Positions 1-11,955 of a DNA stretch of 64,000 nucleotides are shown here, piece after piece. The notes under the pieces were generated by a model that was not told where the DNA came from, did no database searches, and was given only the letters and a program-made list of their open reading frames with translations. Made by a program: the position numbers and the translations under genes. The first letter of the stretch is position 1. Every line of letters starts with the position of its first letter. Origin of the DNA: Betaproteobacteria bacterium (lineage in GTDB: Bacteria; Pseudomonadota; Gammaproteobacteria; Burkholderiales; Ga0077523); contig JADJPK010000031.1 of assembly GCA_016713305.1 (NCBI GenBank), forward strand, positions 248,001-312,000, read 5' to 3'.

Positions 1-2795
1 TGCGATCGGCCGCGCGACCCACGTCCGCATCGATGAACACGTCGGCCAGATCGATCACGTTGTCGATGGAGCCGATCTCGACCGGCCCGAGCAGGACGTA
101 GCTGCCTTCCGTCCCGGTCAGCAGCAGGTCCTCCGTGCGGTCGCCATTGAAGTCGGTCAGGTGCACGGCGCGCGACAGACCTTCGTTCTCGAGGTCGCCG
201 GCGAGGGCGAACGCATCGCGCATCTGCGGAGAAGACTGGTTGGCCAGATCGACCCCCGGAATTTCCCGCGGGCCCGTGGACGGCGGCAGAGGTGTCGCGA
301 GCTGGAACACGTAAGGTTTGGCCGGCAGCCTCGACAGGATTTCGCCCTGATCCGCGGGCGTGGGTTCGCCGAGGTCCGTGCCCACGAACAGACGCAGCGA
401 ATCGCCGCCCGGGCCCGCGATCGCGAGGCGGGTGTAGTTGACGCCATCGACATTCACGACATCGGCACCGCCGAACAGCAACGGTTGCGAGGCCACCGTT
501 CCGGCCGTCGAGTACGTGGCGCGTCCGGGTTCGAACTGGAGATCCGGAACGGCGACACCGCCGGGAATCTCGAGCCTTGCCTTCAGTGCGGCCCGGCTCG
601 GTCCGGAGAGGAACAGCTGCACCACCTGGTGATCGAGCGAGGCGACCTCGTTGAGACGCGTGCTGTGCACCATCACGGCGGCCGCGAGATCGTCGCGGCC
701 ATCGCCGTCGAAATCGCCCACACCCCGCAGCCCGATGTTGTCGAGCTGCAGCGCGCTGTCGTCGCCGAGGAGGGAGCCAAGGGTCACCGTCCCGGTGAAC
801 GAACCGCCGAACACCAGGATGTCGTCGTTGGTGCGGTCGAGAATGAAGTCGGTCTTGCCGTCGCCGTCCACGTCGCCGACCGTGCGGACGGTCGTGGCTG
901 CCCCGATGTTCTGGATCGTGGCCGCGAGCACCGGCTCGCCGATGCCGCTGGTTCCCTGGCGGATCATCAGGCTGCCGCCGCTGGACCCGGTCACGGTGGC
1001 GAAGTCCTCGATGCCGTCCCCGGTCTGATCGCCGAGGCCGGTTCCGCGCGCGCCGTCGAACGTGAACGTGCTGCCGGTATCGATGAGCCACTCGGCACGG
1101 GAACGCCCTCCCAGCAGCTGCTGGCTGCCGCCGAAGGAGAACAGCAGGTCGGCCGCCTGGGCCGAACTCGTCGAGGAGGCATCGCCGCGGCTCACCTGAT
1201 TGCCGGTGAGGAACTGGAATTCATCCGGCGCGCCGCCGGGCAGATCGACCAGGATGGCGGCGCCCTTGAACGTGTCGTTCGACGGATCGCTGGAGAACAG
1301 CTCGTAGGAAAACTGGTGCACGCCTGCCGCGAGATCGACCGTCGCCTGTGTGCCCTCGATCCCATGCAGGCCGCTTGCCGCCGAGCCATCCGCACCGATG
1401 ACCACCCTGCCATCGATGATGAGCCGCGCGCCGTCGGACGAGTGGGATTCGAACGTGTAGGTGCCTGCCGTCGTCGCCAGGAACTGGCCGGTCCAGCGCA
1501 CGGCGAACTTGGTGCCCAGCGAGGCGATTCCGTCCAGCCCGGAGCCCGTGTTCGCGAAGTGGTAGAAGATCGAATCCGCCGACGACATGTCGATGCGGCG
1601 CTCGACGGGACCGAAGCCCGCCACGTCGACGATCGCCCCCCCTTCGATCCACAGCGGCACGCCTTCCTCGAAACCCGAGGCCGCCGCGAGCTGGACGGCA
1701 CCCGAGACGGAGTCGTGCAGGGTGACGACGACGTTGTCGATGGCGAAGGACTCGGTTGCCCCCACGTGATAGCCGTCGCCACTGGCGAAGAGCTCGATGG
1801 TGAGCGTATCGCCGGTATGCGCGATATTGCGCAGCGCCGCCTCGCGCCCCATGTCCAGCAGGCGGTCCCGGCCCGCGCCGAATCCGAGCGAGCCCTGATC
1901 GAGCAGGACACCCGTGCCCGGCGCATAGCCCGTCCCGCCTTCGGCAAACATGTCCTCCGAGAAGACATCGACACCGTCGACGCGCACGGTGAAGCGATCC
2001 GCGCCTCCAACACCGCCCCAGCCGTCGACCAGCGCCAGCAGGAACGAAAGATCGATGGAATCGTGCGCGGCCAGGCCGGTGAGGACGATCCGCGTCGCGC
2101 TCTCCGCGCCGGCGGCAGCGTTCAGCAGGAACGAACCGGAAGCGAAGCTGCTGGGAAGCGTTGCGAGATTGGAGGTCTCGGCCAGATCGTAGTACTCGGC
2201 CAGGAGACCGTTGCCCGATTTCGACGTCACGTTGCCCGCCGCGGCGAGGGTGACCGCGCCGGTGCCGGCGTAGGGGATGAAGACGTCGCGGTCGGTCGTG
2301 AGCGACAGCACGTCCCGTGCGTCGCGGAACAGGACGGACGACGGTACGACTTCCCTGCCGGCCACCGTTCCGGGCGGATCCCAGTCGAGCCGCACACCGG
2401 CGAAGCCGCCGTACTCGAACATCTCGACGCGGATGTCGTGGAAGCCCGCGGAGAGCGTGACCGACCCGCTCCGGTCGGAGTACCCGTGCAGGCCATCGTG
2501 GTTGATGACGAGCTTGCCGTCGATGAACAGACGGGAACCGTCGTCGGAGCCCAGCGTGAACGTGTATTCGCCGGCCGTCTCGATCCTGATCTGGCCGGTC
2601 CAGCGCGCGGCGAAGTAGTCGGTGAGATCCGAGAATCCGTTGAAACCGGGGCCGCCGCTGTTGGGAACGTCGACCTGCGCATCCACCCGCGTGTGCACGG
2701 GCGTGAGGTTGTCGAACGCGATGTTGGACAGGAGCGGCGGCACGAATCCGCCCGGACGCATCGACACCGGCAGCGAGTAGTACTCGCCCACGAGG
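1..2795 (-). CDS. giant protein, fifth segment: PA14 domains and FG-GAP repeats, runs off the left edge
   Basis: This third frame opens with GLVGEYYSLP at about 2793 and has no stop before base 1. Two PA14-type domains are visible. One is at about 2630-2330 (YFAARWTGQI, GEYTFTLGSDDGSRLFIDG). The other is at about 1540-1240 (FAVRWTGQF, GTYTFESHSSDGARLIIDG). PA14 is a beta-barrel carbohydrate- or surface-binding module. Between them lies a beta-rich stretch. From about 1060 downward there are FG-GAP/integrin-like repeats (DVDGDGKTDFILD, DFDGDGRDDLAA, DFNGDRTEDLLL). The C-terminus, and so any secretion or sorting signal there, lies outside the window. Confidence 0.8.
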
Positions 2796-5700
2796 CCCGG
2801 CATCCGCCTCCACGTTCTGCTGGCGCCAGTCGCGGCGGCCGAACACGACGTAGACGCCTTGATCTTCTGTCGCCTCGGCGGCGCCGGTGATGGGATTCGC
2901 GCGACGCTTCGTGACCGCCACGGCGATATCGTCGATGCCGTCGCCGTCGACGTCACCGACGCCCCTGATCTCGGCCTTGTTGCCGGCCGTGGTCGACAGG
3001 ATGGGCGAAGGCAGACTCAACGTGATGGGCGACCCGTACAGATCGGGATCGAGACCGGTGGCCGTGCCGAAGGCGAGGCGGGCGTAGCTGCTGTCCGTCG
3101 AGCTGGCGGCATCGCGTATCGACACCACCGCATCGTCATACCCGTCGCCGTTGATGTCGCCCAGGTCGATGAAGACGGGCTGGCCCAGCAATTCGATGCT
3201 GGAGAATTCCTTGGTGGCCTCGTCGGCCGACACCAGCGTGGTATCGCCCAGCGGTTCCTTGAACTTGATGCGGTACTGGCCGACGCCGAAGTCCGTGATG
3301 AGCGCCTTGCCGGAACCGTCCAGGCCGAAGCCGAAGCCCGGATTGTTGGCGGCCAGGAGCGTCCCGTTGATGCGGTTGCGCGTGGAATCCAGCACCTGGT
3401 TGCCTGTCGTGGCGGGATCGCCGTCGGCGACTTCCTCGAAACGCCAGTAGCCCTGCAGGCCGGATTCGTCGCCGGTGAGGACCCGGTTGAAGTTGCGCTG
3501 CACTTCCTCGGCCGTGCGCGCGGTGTTCCACACGCGCACTTCGTCGATGCTCCCGTCGAAGTTCTGGCCGGTGGGAATGGACTGCCGGCCGCCGATGCGG
3601 AAATCGTTCTGGCCGGTCGTGAAGTCGCCGATGCTTCCCGAGCCGGTGTAGGTGTGCGCCAGCACGCCGTTCTTGTACGTCTGGATCGTGCCGCGGTCGT
3701 AGACGATCGCGATGTGGGTCCACTCGCCTTCCTCGGCCACGACACCCGTGTCGATCCAGGCCCAGCCGGGGTTGGCGTTCGAGAACGCCCAGCGGATCGT
3801 GCCGTCGCTGAACCGGGCGATCTCGTATTCGCCTTCCCGGTTGACGATGATGCCGCCCTGGCCGGACGTGTTCGATCCGGGACCGGCGGGATTGATCCAC
3901 GCCTCGATCGTGCCCTGCGCCGTGAGCTTGAGCGCGGCATTGCTGCCCATGTTCACGTAGTCGGCATCGTCGCCGGGGATGTTCTCGCCGTCGAACGTGA
4001 GCGAGCGGCCCGCCAGCGCCTCGTCCGCCTTGACGTCCTTGGTGACGTGCAGGAGGTAGTACTCCGGAGTCCCCGAGAAACGTTCGCGCGGCACCAGCGA
4101 CACGGCACCGGTGGGATCGGTATCCTCGGCCGGGAAGAGGTATGCCTGCAGCTTGACGTCGTCGTCCTCCGTGACGATCGAGTCGATCACGTTCACCTTG
4201 ACCACTTCGATCATGTCGGCCGTGAGCACGGCGCCCGGCGAAAGGCCGAACTGGCGGATCGCTTCCGGCGCACTGAGGATGTACCAGTCGCCTTCGTCGC
4301 CCAGGTGGAAGTTGAGGCCGTCGATGATGCTGCCCTGGCGCACGTCGGGAAGCTGGGCCGCGTAGGCGACCACGTCGTTCCGGCTGGAGAAGCCGTTGCG
4401 TGTCTGGAACTCGTAGGCGTCCGGGTTGAGGACGAAGTCGCCCGCGAGCAGGTCGCCGCCGGAGCCGCCGGTGATGGTGTCGTCGCCGCCATAGCCCATG
4501 ACGATGTCGGCGCCTTCCCCGCCGTCGATGGTGTCGTCGTACGCACCGCCATAGAGGCGGTCGTTGCCCGCACCGCCGCGGATCTCCAGGTTCACCAGTT
4601 CCGCGCGCGCTTCCTGGTTGCCCTCCTTGATGCCCCATTCCTCCGTCCGGTTCGGGAACTTGAACTCCGGATCGGCGTGCACGACGTCGTCGCCCGCGCG
4701 GGTGTCGATGACCTGGCGCTCGACATTCACGGTCCGGTAGTAGGAATAGAGCTGCTCGTACTTGGCCGAGCCCACGGACAACGGGGAGAAGCCCAGTTCG
4801 GTGACGGCGGTGTCGGCGGGATCGTCGACGCGAAGCTCCAGCCCCGGACCGTTCGCGGAGAGCGTCAGCACGCCGCCGGGAAACTCCACCGTAACGGTCG
4901 ACTCGATACCGGCGAGCGAGAGCGCCTCGTTGATCGCGTTGGCGAGATCCTCGCCCAGATCAGTGATGGTGCCGTTGCTGTCGGTCTGCGCCTTCTGCAA
5001 CGTGACATTCACCAGTTGCGTGGCGCCCGGCACCAGCAGCCGGAAGTGGGCGTCGGCGGAGAGCTTGCCGTTCAGCGGCCCCTGCTTGCCTGCCTTCACC
5101 ACGGACTGATCGGTGACGAATTCCTGGTTGGCCGTGTCCCACTGCAGCGCCGTGAATTCGTAGCGGTGCAGGAAGATGTCGTAACGGATGGCGACCGTAT
5201 CGTTGACCGGCCGGCCCAGCTGATCCGTATCGCCGCCCAGGAACAGCACGCGGTCGTCGCCCGTGCCGCCGTCGAAGTAGTCGGTCAGCGTCTGCAGGCT
5301 TTCCTGGCCGTTCTTCAGCAGTGCGGAGCCGTCGGGGATGAGCTGGAAGGTGTCGTCGCCTTCGTTGCCGAAGAGCAGGTCTTCCGCCTGGCGGTCGAGG
5401 CCGCCGTTCAGCACGTCGTTGCCGGCGCCGCCGAAGATCCAGTCCTCGCCCGATCCGCCCTGCAGGATGTCGTTGCCGGTCCCGCCGAGAATCACGTCGC
5501 GCCGCACGACCTGTGGCTTGTTGGTGAAGTCGATGACCGTGGACGTGCCCTCGGTCCCCAGATCGACCGTGAATTCGTAGGTGGTCGGGATGCCGTTGGG
5601 CGAGAACACGCGCAGGAAGTAGTCCTTGCCCGCTTCCAGTCCCTCGAGCGACAGCACGCTCTGCTGTCGCCCGGAGAGATTGAGTACGGCCGTGCCGAGA

Positions 5701-5796
5701 TAGAGCACATCGACGGGCGCGGACGGTGCGCCGGGATCATCCGGATCGATGGCATTCGCCGTCTGGGTCGGGTCGGGCGTGCCCGGCTGCAGCACC
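2796..5796 (-). CDS. giant protein, fourth segment: RTX islets, flagellin-like module, LamG and FG-GAP domains
   Basis: Read in a frame shifted by one base from the previous segment, it begins at VLQPGTPDPTQ directly after the second PPC-like domain. RTX islets occur at about 5500-5350 (GGTGNDILQGG) and 4690-4420 (GGAGNDRLYGG). A fourth flagellin-like module lies at about 5073-4768. A LamG/concanavalin-like domain lies at about 3980-3420, with TIEAWINP, GEWTHIAIVYD and DEVRVWNTART, the usual signature of this fold. An FG-GAP repeat follows at about 3210-2880 (DINGDGYDDAVV, DVDGDGIDDIAV). Sense ends at about 2796. The frame remains open to 1221, but that stretch is arginine-rich shadow sequence. 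Confidence 0.8.
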
Positions 5797-8700
5797 GTCG
5801 AGCACCTTGATGCCGGCAGCGTTGTAGATCTCCAGACGAAGATCGTCGGTCGCAGAGGCCTTGACGAGCCCCAGCTGGTCGTCTTCAGCGCCCCCGGTGG
5901 CGAGCGTGAAGCGGAAGAAGTCCTCATCGGCGGCGTTGTGCAGCGTGAGTCCGTCCACGCGCGCGAGCCCGCGCACGTCCGGCAGGGCGAAGGCGTCGGT
6001 GAACGAGTCGTTGCCGCTCGTGGCATCGAGGATGTCCTGCTGCAGTTGCAGGGACACCGGGCCGGTGCCCACCTCGTTGCCCGAGGCATCGTAGAGCGCC
6101 ATGCCCAGACCGTCGAGCGACGAGGCGCTGTTGAGGCGGACGCGAGCACCCGCGCCCGCGGCCGAGGCCAGCGAGAACCGGAACCAGTCGGCGTCCAGCG
6201 GGTTGTCGATGGTGAGCCCCTGGACCGTCGTGTTCTGCGTGAGCGGCCCCGTGCCCAGCGACTGGGCCAAGCCCCGGACGTCGTTGCGCTTGTCGCGGTC
6301 GGCGGCGTCCACCAGGATGGCCTGGCCGGAACGCATGAGCACCGTGTCGTCGCCGTCTCCCGCGTCCACCCAGACCGTCTTCTGGACCGTCGGACCGACC
6401 GACACCCGGTCGTCGCCGCCCAGGGAATCGATGAGGATCACGTCGTAGTCGCCCTCGCCGCCCAGGATCTGGTTCGCCAGGTTGGTGGAGAGGAAGTTGA
6501 TTGCCTCCAGCGCCAGCGTGCGGTCGGTGCTGTTGACGTCGATGGCCGCGGCCTGCGCATCCAGGTCGCCCGTGTCGATCACCACGTCCGTGGCATCCCA
6601 CGTCGGGTTTCCGTTGGAGTCCGTGCCCTGCGCGTCCAGGCGGACCTGCGCGGCGAACGTGGAGGCGCCGTTGTTGTTGGTGAGACGGGTGACGAGGTGG
6701 TAGTCGCTGAGCAGCCCCGGCTCGGTCACGTAGTCGACGGCGATCTCGTCGTTGGCGTTGGTGCCCGCCACGTACCAGACCTTGGAGTTCTGCTTCGCGT
6801 ATTCCTTCCAGTCGTTGCCCAGCAGGCCGCCGTCGAGCGATTCGAACAGCGTGCCGTCGGCGCGGAACAGCTTGTCGTTGCCCCCGTTGCCGAACATGAA
6901 ATCGACGCCCGTGCCGCCGTACAGCTCGTCGTCTTCCGCCGAACCGAGCATGCGGTTGAGGCCCGTGTCTTCCAGCACGTAAGGCGTCTTGGTGGCATCG
7001 GAATCCAGCCGGCCGTCATTGTCCAGATCGCCGTCGTTGTCGTGCAGGCCGCCCTGCGCATCGACGTACACGCCGAACTGTCCGCCCGCCTTCGGATCGC
7101 GGGACCATGCGAACAGGAAATTGCGCCCCGATCCGCCGATGGCGTCGTCGTTGCCCTGACCGCCGTAGAGATAGTCGACGTCGCTGGTGGAGCCCACGCC
7201 GCCCCAGAGGCGGTCGTCTCCGCCGAAGCCGTACATCGTGTCGTCGCCGGTGCCGCCATCCAGGCGGTCACGTGCGGCGCCGCCGATCAGTGTGTCGTTG
7301 CCGGGGCCGCCATCGAAGACGCCCACGAAATCGTCGCTGCGCGCGGCCAGCAGGGACAGGTCGAGCTTGAGGACCTGAGTGCCGTTGACCACGGCATCGG
7401 CATCCCGGAAGGCGATGGTGTCGTTGCCGCCCTGCCCTTCCACCTGGAACTGCTCGACCAACGGATTGCCGTCTGCGTCGAGCCACACGGCCGTGTAGAA
7501 GTCGCGGCGGAACGTGGAGAGAACCGGGTTCTCCCGCGTGTAATCCACGTGCAGCCGTCCGTCGGCGAGCTGACCCAGCAGGATCGTGTCGTACTCGTTG
7601 CTGCCCTTGATCTCGAGAATGTCGGTCGCGTTGTCGTCGAGAACGTCGTTCTCGAAGTCGTTGCCGAAGTGGCCGTCGAAGACCTCGTTCACACCCGCGG
7701 GCAGCGGGTCGTATTCCGTCTCCACGTCCATGAGCAGCAGGTCGATGCCGCCGCCGCCGTAGAGCCTGTCGATGCCGTTCTGGCCCTTGATGCGGTCGCC
7801 GTCGGCGCCGCCCCACAGGTCGTCGTCGCCGCCGCCGCCGAAGAGCTGGTCCTGGCCCGAACCACCGAACAGCAGATCGCTGCCGCCGATGATGTCCGCC
7901 AGCACGCTGTCGCCGTAGACGGGTCCCGCCAGACGGTCGCCGTGCAGGTAGTCGTTGCCGTCGTCGCCCAGCAGCGTGTCCTGGCGCAGGTTGCCGAACA
8001 GCAGGTCGTTGCCCGACCCGCCATGGAGTTCGTCGCCGATGCGGGCGGTCTCGGCGGCAATCGCCGCGTCGCCGTCGATGAGCCGCACATCCGAGTAGGC
8101 GTGCAGGCGGTCGACGCCGTCGCCGCCGTAGAGCCGCTGGCCGGCCTGCTGGCCGTTGACGGCCGACTGGTCGCCGCCGATCCCGTTGACGGTGACGCCC
8201 GCGTCGTTGTCCCGGCCGGCATCGCCGTAGAGGAAGTCTGCGCCGCTGTCGCCGTAGAGCTGGTCGATGCCGGTGCCGCCGAACAGCGTGTCGTTGTTGC
8301 CGCCGCCACGGATGACGTCGTGGCCACGTTGGCCACGGACGATGGCATCGCTGACGCCGCCGTCCAGGTAGTCCGAATCGTCGCCGCCGAAGAGATCGTC
8401 GGTATCGAAGCCGCCGAACAGGAAGTCGATGCCGCCGTCGCCGTGAAGGGAATCCTGGCCGTCGGCGAGGTCGCCGTCCACGGACAGGTTGTCCAGGGCC
8501 ACCGCGTTGATGCGCGGCGGGACGAAGCCGGTGTCGAATCTCGCCTCGTTCAGATCGAACGCGAAGGGATTGATGAAGTTGGACGAGACGTTGAGGTCGA
8601 AGTTGGCGCGGCCGACTTTCTCGAAGCCGCCCCAGATGATGTCCTGGCCGCCGCCGCCATGCAGATCGTCGTTGCCGAAGCCGCCGATGATCCGGTCGTC

Positions 8701-11700
8701 GCCGCCGTCGCCGAAGATGTGGTCGAGGTCGTCGCCGCCGTCGATGTCGTCGTTGCCCGCCAGACCGTGAATGGTGTCGGAACCGTCGTCGCCCAGGATC
8801 GTGTCGTTTCCGAGATCGCCCCAGATCTGATCGTCTCCGAGCCCGCCATCGATGGAGTTCGCCCCCGTGTCGCCGCCGGCCTCGCCGATGCCGCCGTACA
8901 GCAGGTCGTTGCCCAGGCCCCCCAGGATCTCGTCGATTCCGGCGTCACCGAAGACCGTGTCGTTTCCGTCCTCGCCGAGGACACGGTCGTTGCCCGCCCC
9001 CGTGCGGATGATGTCGTTCCCGACGCCGCCGAAGACCAGATCCTTGCCGCCGCCTGCCTGAATCGTGTCGTTGCCGGCGTCACCGAAGATGAGATCGAGA
9101 CCGTCGCCCGACGTGATGACGTCGTCGCCGTCCTGGCCGTGGATGGTGTTGCTGTCGTTCAGCGTCGTGATGGTGTCGCCACCCGCCGTCCCGGTGTTCT
9201 CGCCGTCCTTGTCGTCGCCGAAGATGAGGTTGTTGCCAGCGCCGCCGTCGATGATGTCGGCACCGCCGCCGCCGTAGATCTTGTCGGCGTCGGATTCGCC
9301 GAAGATGGTGTCGTCTTCCTCGTCCCCATAGATCTCGTCCGATCCCGCACCGCCGCGGATGGTGTCCTGTCCCGTGTTGCCACGGATGAAGTCCTTGTTG
9401 TCGCCACCGATCAGCGTGTCGTTGCCCGCACCGCCGAGGATGGTGTTGTCCTGCTTGCCGCCGTCGATCGTGTCCGCGCCGTCGTTGCCCTGGAGCGTGT
9501 CGAAGCCGTCCTCGCCGAAGATGGTGTCGTCGCCTGTATTGCCCTGGATGGTGTCGTCGCCCTTGCCGCCCCAGATGCGGTCGTTGCCGCCGTTGCCGAA
9601 GACGATGTCCGCACCGCCGCTCGCGCCCTTGTTCGTGTCCTTGACGGTGGCAGGATCGAAGCTGAAGAAGTCTCCCGCCGCGGTCAGCGTGAACACCACG
9701 CCATCGGCGAAGATCACGTCGTTGCCGGCCGGCGTATCGGCCCCCGGGGCCGTGCCCGGATCGGCGTCGCCGCCGATCACGTCGGCGCCGCCACCGCCGA
9801 TGATGATGTCGTCGCCCGCGCCGCCATCGACGATGTCGGCGCCGTCAGCCAGGCTCGCTCCGGCCGAGAGGACGACTTCCTCCTTGTCGAGCCGCGCCTT
9901 GTCGGCGGCGATGAAGTCGTTGCCGCCCTTGCCGCTGATCTTGTCGGCGCCGCCCTCGCCATAGATGATGTCCGCGAGGTCGCTGCCTTCGATGGTGTCG
10001 TCACCGTCGCCGCCCTTGACGATGCCGCGGCCGGCACCGAGACGGATGATGTCGTTGCCCGTGCCGCCTTCCACCTCGGCCACGATGTTCGTGTCCGTGA
10101 CCTGGGACAGGTCGATGATGTCGTCGCCCTCGCCGCCCAGCGCGATGATGCGCGAGTCGACGTCGTACTCCTGCGCCATGGACTCGGTGACGCCCAGGTT
10201 CGGGGCCCACACCTTGACCTTGCCCGCGCCGGACTGCTTGACGAAGAACTGCTCGGCGATGTCGTTCTCGTTGCCCTCCAGGCGGTCCTTGGAGTACTTG
10301 CCCATGTTGAGCTGAAGCACGCCGTCCGGCAGTTCCGTGGCCAGCGTCGGGATCCGCGTGAACGGGATGTCGAAGTCCACGATGGTGATCTCGGGGGTGA
10401 TGTTGAATTCCTTGTCCACCGAGAACAGCAGGAGGTCGATCTTGAGGTAGGCGAAGAGCTTGGCGAATATCCTGCCGGTCACGTCGAACACCGCCAGCGG
10501 CGACAGCGCCGGCTCGCCGTACTTGAATTCGTTGAGGAAGTTCGTGGCCAGTTCGTACAGCCGGATCTTGCCGTCCTCGTCCGGGTCGTGCAGGTTGAAG
10601 TCGACGGTGAAGAAGATCCCGCCGCCCACGCCGGCCTTGGCCACGCCCAGATTGATTTCCGCCGACGCGGTGATGCCGCCGCCGAAGTGGACCTCGGGAA
10701 TGTCGACGCCGCTCGTGTTGAGGTCATCGATGAAGAAGCCGTCGATCAGCGACAGCGGATTCTTGAAGCCGCCGTCGAAGAAGCGCTTGATGCCCAGCGT
10801 GTCGTAGCCGAAGGCGAAGTCGATGGCGACATTGAAGCGCCCCTCGATGGCGGCGCCCAGCGGACCCCAGATGGGGAAGAACTGCGAGTAGCGGAAGTCG
10901 AACAGCAGCGGCTGCGGGTCGATCCGCACCAGCGTGACGTCGTTGCCCATCAGCAGGCCGAAGATCGGGCCCGGATCGGTGATGATCGGGAAGGAGATCA
11001 TCTGGCCGAAGGTCTGGTTGCCCAGATTCTTCGTGAACGTGGTCGTCCGGCTGGCGCCCGGATTGGAGGCCTGCAGCTGCGACATCGTCTGGTTGAAGTC
11101 GTACGACGACGTGTTGGTGGGCGTGAGGGTCTGCCGCACCGTGCTGTTCCTGCTCGACAGGTTGCCGCGCAGGTTCGGGTTGTTGATGTCGTAGACCTTG
11201 AAGCCGCCGAACGGGATGAACAGCGTATCGGTGTCGGTCGGGATGTTGTTGATCAGCGTGATGAAGCCCGCGATGTCGCGGATCAGCCCCACGTTGAACT
11301 TCTCGGGCGGGGTGATCGCCTGGGCGATGTCGATGAGCGTCATCGGCTTGCCGGCGAGATCGGAGATCACGGGGATCGGCGTGGTCAGCGCATCGATGAG
11401 CGGCTGCAGCGGCTCGGTGATCTTCTGCACTTCCTTCACGATCGGCTGCACGTACTGGGAGATGAACGTTCCCATGTCCATGCCGATGTTGCGGAACTCG
11501 ACCAGCTTCAGGCCTTCCTGGATCGAATCGCCGATCGCGCTGAAGCTGACGAACTCTCCCGCGTCGCGGTCACCGATCGCCCACTCGAGGACGAAGTCGG
11601 CCTGCAGCTTGGGGAATGCGGATTCGGCGTTGGGAATCAGCTCGTTGTTGAGACGCAGCTCCAGGCCCAGATCGACGTTCGCCTCGGCGGCCACGCCGGC

Positions 11701-11955
11701 ATTGAGCCGGATGTTGCCGAAGTCCGTGATGCCTACCCGCTCGTCTTCGCCGGTCGTCGTGTACAGGTCAACTGCGATGCTCGCGCCCAGACCCGTGTTG
11801 CCGTTGTCCGAGGCATCGACCTGCAGGAAACCCAGCGTCCCGGTGATGCCCGCGCCAGGCAGCGTCACGTCGATGTCCATGCGCAGTTCGTCGGGGTTGT
11901 CCAGCTTCAGATAGAACCCCTTGCCGCCGCCTATGCCGAAGCCGAAGTTGACTTC
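5797..11955 (-). CDS. giant protein, third segment: beta-rich region, RTX calcium-binding tract, PPC-like domains
   Basis: This is in the same frame as the previous segment beyond the amber codon; the first internal ATG is at 11880. The first about 550 residues are beta-rich with no recognised domain. From about 10180 to 6870 the product is dominated by RTX nonapeptides (GGxGxDxLx, for example GGAGNDTLI, GGQGNDDAIG), which are known to fold into calcium-binding parallel beta rolls in type I secreted proteins. Two domains resembling bacterial pre-peptidase C-terminal domains follow at about 6310-5800 (DADWFRFSL and DEDFFRFTL). The meaningful frame ends at about 5796 and the frame itself stays open to 5737. 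Unlike classical RTX toxins, the RTX tract is internal rather than C-terminal. Confidence 0.85.
6870..10180 (-). repeat. RTX nonapeptide tract
   Basis: Dozens of consecutive 9-residue units with the consensus GGxGxDxLx are read on the minus strand. On the plus strand they appear as recurring GTCGTTGCC / GTCGTCGCC blocks at 27-bp multiples. The tract is interrupted by non-repeat inserts, for example around 9640-9900 and 8480-8620. RTX repeats of this type bind calcium and fold outside the cell. Smaller islets lie at 5350-5500 and 4420-4690. Confidence 0.9.

Noticed and set aside
2227..2682. Additional arginine/serine-rich minus-strand frames inside the giant gene
   Set aside because: They are frame shadows. 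The true frame in this stretch reads PA14 domain sequence and runs off the left edge.
6870..10180. Regular DNA repeats resembling a CRISPR array or minisatellite
   Set aside because: The period is 27 bp (nine codons), repeats differ in sequence, and they encode RTX nonapeptides in frame. There are no unique spacers and no cas genes.
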